Shown in pieces: positions 6,305 through 10,880 of a DNA stretch of 10,880 nucleotides. This stretch comes from an uncultured Haloferula sp. (lineage in GTDB: Bacteria; Verrucomicrobiota; Verrucomicrobiae; Verrucomicrobiales; Akkermansiaceae). The notes beneath the pieces were generated by a model that did no database searches, was not told the DNA's origin, and saw only the letters and a list, made by a program, of their open reading frames with translations. Where the stretch lies: contig CAMPGU010000128.1 of the NCBI GenBank assembly GCA_946885645.1, forward strand, positions 1-10,880. The letters run 5' to 3'. Position numbers and translations under genes: made by a program. How positions within the stretch are numbered: the stretch's first letter is position 1; each line of letters begins with the position of its first letter.

Positions 6305-9300
6305 GTGCCCTATTTCGGGGTCATGTTCCTGCCCGCAGCACGCCTGATCCGTGCCCTGCCCGCTCTTTTCCTCTGCGCCCTGCCGCTGCGGGCGGCGGTG
6401 CCGGTGCCGGTGGCGCCGTATTTCAACGGTGTCTTCCCGAACAAGGCACCGGGGCAGACGGATTGGGCGGTGGAGGATGCCTTTCCGAACCTGAGCTTCA
6501 CGGATCCCCTGTGGATCGCGCAGGTGCCGGGCACGGAGGAGATGATCGTGGTGGAGAAGGCGGGCCGCATCCTGCGTTTCCCGAGGAATGCGGAGGTGGC
6601 GGCGGAGGAAATGGTCACGGCGCTGGATATCCGCGCCGCCGTGCAGACCTCGGAGGACCAGGGTCTCTACCGGCTGGCCTTCCACCCGCAGTTCGGCGGC
6701 GGCGGCCTGCATGCGGATGAGGTCTTCCTCTGCTACAATCACCGGCCGGCGGGCGACTCACCAAATTCCAGCATGTGGCGGGTCTCCCGGTTCCGCTGGC
6801 AGGCCGCCAGCGGCACGATCGATCCGGCGAGCGAGGAAGTGCTGATCCAGATTTACGATCCGCACCGCTGGCACAATGGCGGGGCGCTGGCCTTCGACAA
6901 CGACGGCTTCCTGCTGATCACCTGCGGCGATGGCGGCGGGGCAAATGCGGAGTACAATCCCACCCCCAGCCTGACGGGGAGCTTCTTCGGCGGCGTGCTG
7001 CGGATCGATGTGGACATGGATCCGGAACGGTCCCACCCGATCCGGAGGCAACCGACAAGCTCCGGCAAGCCCTTCGCCTTTCCGCCGGTCCTCACCCAGG
7101 GGTACTACATCCCGAATGACAATCCCTGGCAAAGCGCCACCGGCAGCGTGCTGGAGGAATTCCATGCCCTGGGCCTGCGCAGCCCGCACAGCGCGCACTA
7201 CGATGCCGCGACGGGCGAGCTCTGGGTAGGAGACGTGGGGCAGAGCAAGCAGGAAGAGCTGGACCGCGTGACGAAGGGGCTGGACTACGGGTGGCCCTAC
7301 CGTGAGGGCACCTTGGCCGGCCCCCGCTCGGGCATCCCTTACGGACCGGAGGCACTGCCGGCCTACTCCTACGGCCGCACGCAGGGCGGCTGCATCATCG
7401 CGGGCATGCGCTACCGCGGGGAGCGCTGGGCCGCGGAACTGGAGGGCACGGTCCTCTTCGGCGATCTGCTGAAGGGCAATCTCTCCGCCTACACGCCGGA
7501 CAGCGCGGAGCCGCCGCAGGAGCTGGTGCCTTACATCGGGAATGTCTTCTACAGCGGATTCTCGAATATCTGCACGGATGCCGCGGGGGAGATCTACCTC
7601 CCGAAGCTCAATGGGCAGGGGCAGCCCGGAGCAAAAATCCTGATCCTCCGGAAGCTGGCTCCCGTCCCGGAGCCGCCCGCCCTTCTTTCCCAGACGGGGC
7701 TCTTCACGGACACCGCGGCACTCGTACCCGCAGCCCCGATGATGCCCTACGAGGTGGCCAGCCCCTTGTGGTCGGATGGCGCGCACAAGCGGCGCTGGAT
7801 CGTGCTGCCCAGCGGCACCACCTCCCGCTCCTCCAGTCACAGGATCACGTGGTCCGCCACGGGGAACTGGGGCTTTCCCGCCGGCGCCGTCTTCGTGAAG
7901 CACTTCGAGATCCCGGATGATGCGCGGGATCCGGGCTCCGTGAAGCGGCTGGAGACCCGGGTGATGGTCTGCACCGCAAACGGCGGGAAATACGGCCTGA
8001 CCTACCGCTGGAATGCCGCGGGCACGGATGCCGTGCTGCTGAGCTCCGGGGAGGACGAGATCTTCACGGTCACGGATGAGAACGGCGCAAGCACCCAGCG
8101 CACCTGGAGCTACCCCTCCCGCGCGAATTGCATGGAGTGCCACACCCCCGCCAGCGGCCAGGCCCTGGGCCTGCGGGCCCACCAGATCGGCATGACCGTG
8201 ATCCCGCCCGGGGGAGACTCCGTCGATCAGCTCGCCTGGTTCAAGGCGCAGCAGATGTTCTCTTCCGACGCCAGCGATCAAGAGATCCATGCCACCATCC
8301 AGGCCCGCGCGATCGACGATGAGTCCGCGCCGCTGGAGCACCGCGTGAGATCGTACCTGGATGCGAACTGCGCCCACTGCCACCAGCCGGGCGCCACGGT
8401 GGGCCACTTCGATGCGCGGCTGCAGACCCCCCTGAAGAAGCAAGGCCTGGTGAACGAGGCGATCAAGGGCCAGTTCCACCTTCCCGGCGGCAGTTATATC
8501 AAAGCCGGGGACCCCTCGCTCTCCGCCATCCACGTGCGGATGGCCGGCACCGCGCCCGGCGTGGCCATGCCGCCGCTCGGGAGACATGTGGTGGATGAAA
8601 AGGCCGCCGGAATCATCGCCGGATACATCGCGGGCCTGAACGACGGGGAGTTCGCGGAGGAGCCCGGCCTGCACGCACGCTACCTCCGCCTCACGGCCAA
8701 GACCGGGTACCATACCTCGATCGGCATCCGCGAGTTTTCCGCCCTGGACCGGAACCACGCCGCCATTCCGGGATCGGAAGTCTCCATCGCGGCCTTTTCG
8801 GCCGAAACGGCGGCAGATCCAGCCGCCAACGCGACCGACGGCGATCTCTCCACGTATTGGAGAAGCGGCACCGGTGCCTTCCCTCACTTTGTCACCCTGG
8901 ATCTGGGCAGCGTGCGGGAGATCGGCGGCTACGATGTGCGCCTGCCCTCCAGCGGCTCGACGGAGCACCTGCGCACTTGGGAAGTCCACTCGAGTAGCGA
9001 TGGCATCGACTGGGCCCTACTAGGATCCGGATCAGTCTCCCGGTATAGCCACACCTTTATCCGCAAGGAGCTTCTCACAGCCAAGCGGCCGGTGCGCACC
9101 TCCATCGCCGCGCCCGCCCACTCCGCCGCCGCGGAATTCCCGGTGACGATCGCCTTCGACACCGCGGTCACGGATTTCTCGACCGGCGACCTGACGGTGG
9201 AGGGCGGCACGATCACGGCGGGCTCCCTGCGCGGCAGCGGCAGCTACTACACCGTGCGGATCACCGCCACGCAGCCCCAGGTCACCATTTCCATGGCGGC

Positions 9301-10819
9301 GGATCTGGTGAGCACCGGCGACTACGGCAGCCGGGCCTCGAACACGATCATGGTGACGAGCGGACTGCTGCAGCCGGTGAAGCCGGTGTTCGCCTCGTCC
9401 GGGTATTACTTCGGTACCGCCCTGGAGGCGCGGATCGACTTCGACCAGGCCTATACCGGCCTGACCAAGGACGACTTCACCCTCACGAACGGGAAACTGG
9501 AGTGGCTGATCCAGGAGGGGAACAGCGCGCGCCTGATCATTTCCTCCTCCTATCTGGGGAATTCATCGCCGACTCTCGTCATGAAGGAGGGAGCGGTATT
9601 GGGCGCGAATGGCCTCTGGATGGGGCAAGGGTTTTCGAGGACCTTTTCCTATCGGGTTCCTCTGCTGGACTCCGCCCATATCTATGTCGAGTTCCAGCCC
9701 GGCTTCAGTTACCAGGCGGATGCCGCGGCGGGCTTCCCGGGCTACTATTATGAGGTGCCTCTCGGCACGCGCTACGGCACTACCACGCCAAGCTCTACCC
9801 ATAAGCTCCGTTTCGGATTCGTAAGCCCGCACGCCGCGGATTTCCGAGTGCGGGCATGGACCCGTGCGGATAGCGCGGCGAGCGATTCCTTCCACGTCAG
9901 CGCGGGCGGGACCGTGGACGCGCCCGTTTTCCCCTGGCAGACGAATCAGGGCGCGGGGGAGATCGGCTCCTTGCAATTCCACGAAGGCTTCGCCCGGCCC
10001 GCGGGCGGTGCCCCGCAGGTGCTGCAGACGGGCACAGGTCCCGGAGTGCTGGAGATCTACGCGGCGGAAGACGGCACGAAGATCAGCCGGATGGAGATCG
10101 TGCCGGTGCGCCCCTTTCCTATCTGGGAGGAGCTGCCGATGATCCCGGAGGGGCTGCGGGCAAAGCTGCGCTTCACCTCTCCCGTGCAGGGCCTTTCCCC
10201 GGACGACTTCGATGTCCTGGACGGCACGATCACGGCGCTGGAGGGCAGCGGCAGGGACTACACCGTCACCTTCCGGCCGGCCGGTGAACAGGCTTACCTG
10301 GCCGTGAAGGACGGCGCCGTGACGGATGTGGAGTTCGGCGGCACGGGCATCGCCTCGCTGCCCTACATCGCCAAGCTGGAGGACTGGACCTACGAGCAAT
10401 GGGCTGCGGCACGCACTTTGTCCTCGGGCGACTACAATCTGGGGGTGGACACCGATCGCGATGGCATGGGGCAATTTCTCGAATACGCGCTGGGCCTGAA
10501 TCCACGCCTGTCGGACCTGAAGACGGTGGTGCCCGGGGATCATACCTCGCATGGCCTGCCGAAGCTGGAGCTGGAAGACGGGCCGGAGGGCGGCAAGCGG
10601 CTCGCGCTGATCTATCACCGCCGCATCGGCGGCACGCCGATGGCCTACACCGTGGAATTCGGCGACAGCCCGGCCACGCTCGCCCCCGCGGAGGTGACGG
10701 AGACGGTGACGCCGCTGGACCTGCAATGGGAGGAGATCCGCGCCGTGGAGGCGGCTCCGCCGGCGGACGCCAGGGCGAGATTCGGGCGGCTGCGGGTGGA
10801 GAAACTGCCGGTGCCGTAG
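6305..10819 (+). CDS. Exported GSDH-type (PQQ) sugar dehydrogenase fused to diheme cytochrome c and binding domains
   Basis: A 1,504-residue exported protein. Start is GTG 6305 (ATG 6323 possible); signal peptide to about residue 31 (LPALFLCALPLRAA). Residues about 50-450 resemble the glucose/sorbosone dehydrogenase propeller: LAFHPQF at 124-130, RWHNGGALAFDNDG with H190, CGDGG at 207-211, GLRSPHSAHYD with R292, and ELWVGDVGQ. Residues about 455-780 resemble the SO2930/HNE_0200 type of diheme cytochrome, with heme sites C609-M-E-C-H613 and C689-A-H-C-H693 and a late MPPLG (M755) that could be an axial ligand. Residues about 785-925 are F5/8 type C (discoidin)-like. Bacterial Ig-like repeats lie at about 929-1019, 1026-1117 and 1272-1356, with another beta-sandwich at about 1125-1268 between the second and third. 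The tail has D1382, D1384, D1386 and EYALGLNP. Inferred role: oxidation of a sugar or alcohol outside the cytoplasm, with electrons passing to the fused hemes. Substrate and PQQ use are not proven. Confidence 0.93.
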   Translation: MPYFGVMFLPAARLIRALPALFLCALPLRAAVPVPVAPYFNGVFPNKAPGQTDWAVEDAFPNLSFTDPLWIAQVPGTEEMIVVEKAGRILRFPRNAEVAAEEMVTALDIRAAVQTSEDQGLYRLAFHPQFGGGGLHADEVFLCYNHRPAGDSPNSSMWRVSRFRWQAASGTIDPASEEVLIQIYDPHRWHNGGALAFDNDGFLLITCGDGGGANAEYNPTPSLTGSFFGGVLRIDVDMDPERSHPIRRQPTSSGKPFAFPPVLTQGYYIPNDNPWQSATGSVLEEFHALGLRSPHSAHYDAATGELWVGDVGQSKQEELDRVTKGLDYGWPYREGTLAGPRSGIPYGPEALPAYSYGRTQGGCIIAGMRYRGERWAAELEGTVLFGDLLKGNLSAYTPDSAEPPQELVPYIGNVFYSGFSNICTDAAGEIYLPKLNGQGQPGAKILILRKLAPVPEPPALLSQTGLFTDTAALVPAAPMMPYEVASPLWSDGAHKRRWIVLPSGTTSRSSSHRITWSATGNWGFPAGAVFVKHFEIPDDARDPGSVKRLETRVMVCTANGGKYGLTYRWNAAGTDAVLLSSGEDEIFTVTDENGASTQRTWSYPSRANCMECHTPASGQALGLRAHQIGMTVIPPGGDSVDQLAWFKAQQMFSSDASDQEIHATIQARAIDDESAPLEHRVRSYLDANCAHCHQPGATVGHFDARLQTPLKKQGLVNEAIKGQFHLPGGSYIKAGDPSLSAIHVRMAGTAPGVAMPPLGRHVVDEKAAGIIAGYIAGLNDGEFAEEPGLHARYLRLTAKTGYHTSIGIREFSALDRNHAAIPGSEVSIAAFSAETAADPAANATDGDLSTYWRSGTGAFPHFVTLDLGSVREIGGYDVRLPSSGSTEHLRTWEVHSSSDGIDWALLGSGSVSRYSHTFIRKELLTAKRPVRTSIAAPAHSAAAEFPVTIAFDTAVTDFSTGDLTVEGGTITAGSLRGSGSYYTVRITATQPQVTISMAADLVSTGDYGSRASNTIMVTSGLLQPVKPVFASSGYYFGTALEARIDFDQAYTGLTKDDFTLTNGKLEWLIQEGNSARLIISSSYLGNSSPTLVMKEGAVLGANGLWMGQGFSRTFSYRVPLLDSAHIYVEFQPGFSYQADAAAGFPGYYYEVPLGTRYGTTTPSSTHKLRFGFVSPHAADFRVRAWTRADSAASDSFHVSAGGTVDAPVFPWQTNQGAGEIGSLQFHEGFARPAGGAPQVLQTGTGPGVLEIYAAEDGTKISRMEIVPVRPFPIWEELPMIPEGLRAKLRFTSPVQGLSPDDFDVLDGTITALEGSGRDYTVTFRPAGEQAYLAVKDGAVTDVEFGGTGIASLPYIAKLEDWTYEQWAAARTLSSGDYNLGVDTDRDGMGQFLEYALGLNPRLSDLKTVVPGDHTSHGLPKLELEDGPEGGKRLALIYHRRIGGTPMAYTVEFGDSPATLAPAEVTETVTPLDLQWEEIRAVEAAPPADARARFGRLRVEKLPVP
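8129..8143 (+). other. First c-type heme attachment site, CMECH
   Basis: It encodes residues 609-613 of the dehydrogenase/cytochrome protein. CxxCH is the covalent heme c motif, loaded by cytochrome c maturation outside the cytoplasm, which agrees with the signal peptide. Confidence 0.9.
8369..8383 (+). other. Second c-type heme attachment site, CAHCH
   Basis: It encodes residues 689-693 of the same protein, in a DANCAHCHQPG context usual for cytochrome c modules. With the first site 80 residues before, the module is diheme. Confidence 0.92.
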
Positions 10820-10838
10820 GCGGGTGCCAGATCCCTTG

Positions 10839-10880
10839 CTAAGGCCCGGCCACGGGGATGGGCTTGGCTTCGAGCTGGAG
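10839..10880 (-). CDS. C-terminal end of a probable convergent gene (partial)
   Basis: Read from the right edge on the minus strand, the last 14 codons give LQLEAKPIPVAGP followed by TAG at 10841-10839. Third codon positions are almost all G or C, as in the genes of this window, and the peptide looks ordinary. It would converge with the dehydrogenase gene, 19 bases from its stop. It is too short for a functional call and could be chance. Confidence 0.35.
   Translation of the reverse strand, partial: LQLEAKPIPVAGP

Noticed and set aside
6167..6742. 192 extra in-frame codons upstream of the FG-GAP/EF-hand gene
   Set aside because: The extension runs through the intergenic region and antisense to the divergent gene. 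The ribosome binding site and signal peptide fit the ATG at 6166.
6758..8989. 743-codon open frame on the minus strand
   Set aside because: It lies opposite the dehydrogenase/cytochrome gene, whose domains and heme motifs are clear. The translation is His/Arg/Gly-rich with no family resemblance, as expected from an antisense frame in GC-rich DNA.
10834..10844. CCTT-GCT-AAGG small hairpin after the dehydrogenase gene
   Set aside because: A four-base stem overlapping a probable stop codon is too weak to call a terminator.

Overview
This is a GC-rich (roughly 65-70 % by eye) bacterial window. Its three complete genes encode long, exported, modular proteins. Two of them end in the same kind of tail: an aspartate-rich calcium-type loop, then EYxLGxxP, then a beta-rich segment. 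Their parts are a GSDH-type PQQ dehydrogenase joined to a diheme cytochrome, an FG-GAP propeller joined to EF-hands, and bacterial tandem repeats joined to a beta-lactamase-like hydrolase. This style is typical of Verrucomicrobiota (Luteolibacter/Haloferula-like Verrucomicrobiaceae) and, less so, Planctomycetota. That assignment is an inference from protein style; there is no rRNA or marker gene here.

Layout. Positions 1-1678 hold the 3' part of an Ala/Gly/Pro-rich protein that enters from the left. Its coding signal moves from frame 2 to frame 3 at about 660-735, just after a 20-bp GC-only perfect palindrome. It may return to frame 2 near 1490, where a correctly phased GGGAAAT heptamer sits. 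It is either a decayed or mis-sequenced gene or, less likely, one using recoding. Composition and segment style hint at a phage-like 'large polyvalent' protein, but no catalytic domain is recognisable. Positions 1757-4117 (+) encode an exported serine hydrolase of polyglycine-hydrolase-like architecture: five tandem N-terminal repeats plus a beta-lactamase fold with SxxK, YSN and HNG. A hairpin at 4140-4174 lies between it and the convergent gene at 4193-6166 (-), an exported protein with about seven FG-GAP-like blades followed by EF-hand loops. A 138-bp intergenic region (6167-6304) then drives the divergent gene at 6305-10819 (+), a 1,504-residue exported putative quinohemoprotein. It joins a glucose/sorbosone dehydrogenase-type propeller, a diheme c-type cytochrome module, a discoidin domain, three bacterial Ig-like repeats and a further beta-sandwich. 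At the right edge, the last 14 codons of a probable convergent minus-strand gene enter at 10839-10880.

How the genes relate. They are arranged singly (convergent, divergent, convergent), so no operon is visible. The common thread is export: envelope or extracellular hydrolysis, calcium-dependent binding and periplasmic oxidation. I see no tRNA, rRNA, CRISPR array, insertion sequence or recognised defence system. The most unusual items are the polyglycine-hydrolase-like protein, the fused multi-domain dehydrogenase/cytochrome, and the two frame changes in the left-hand gene.
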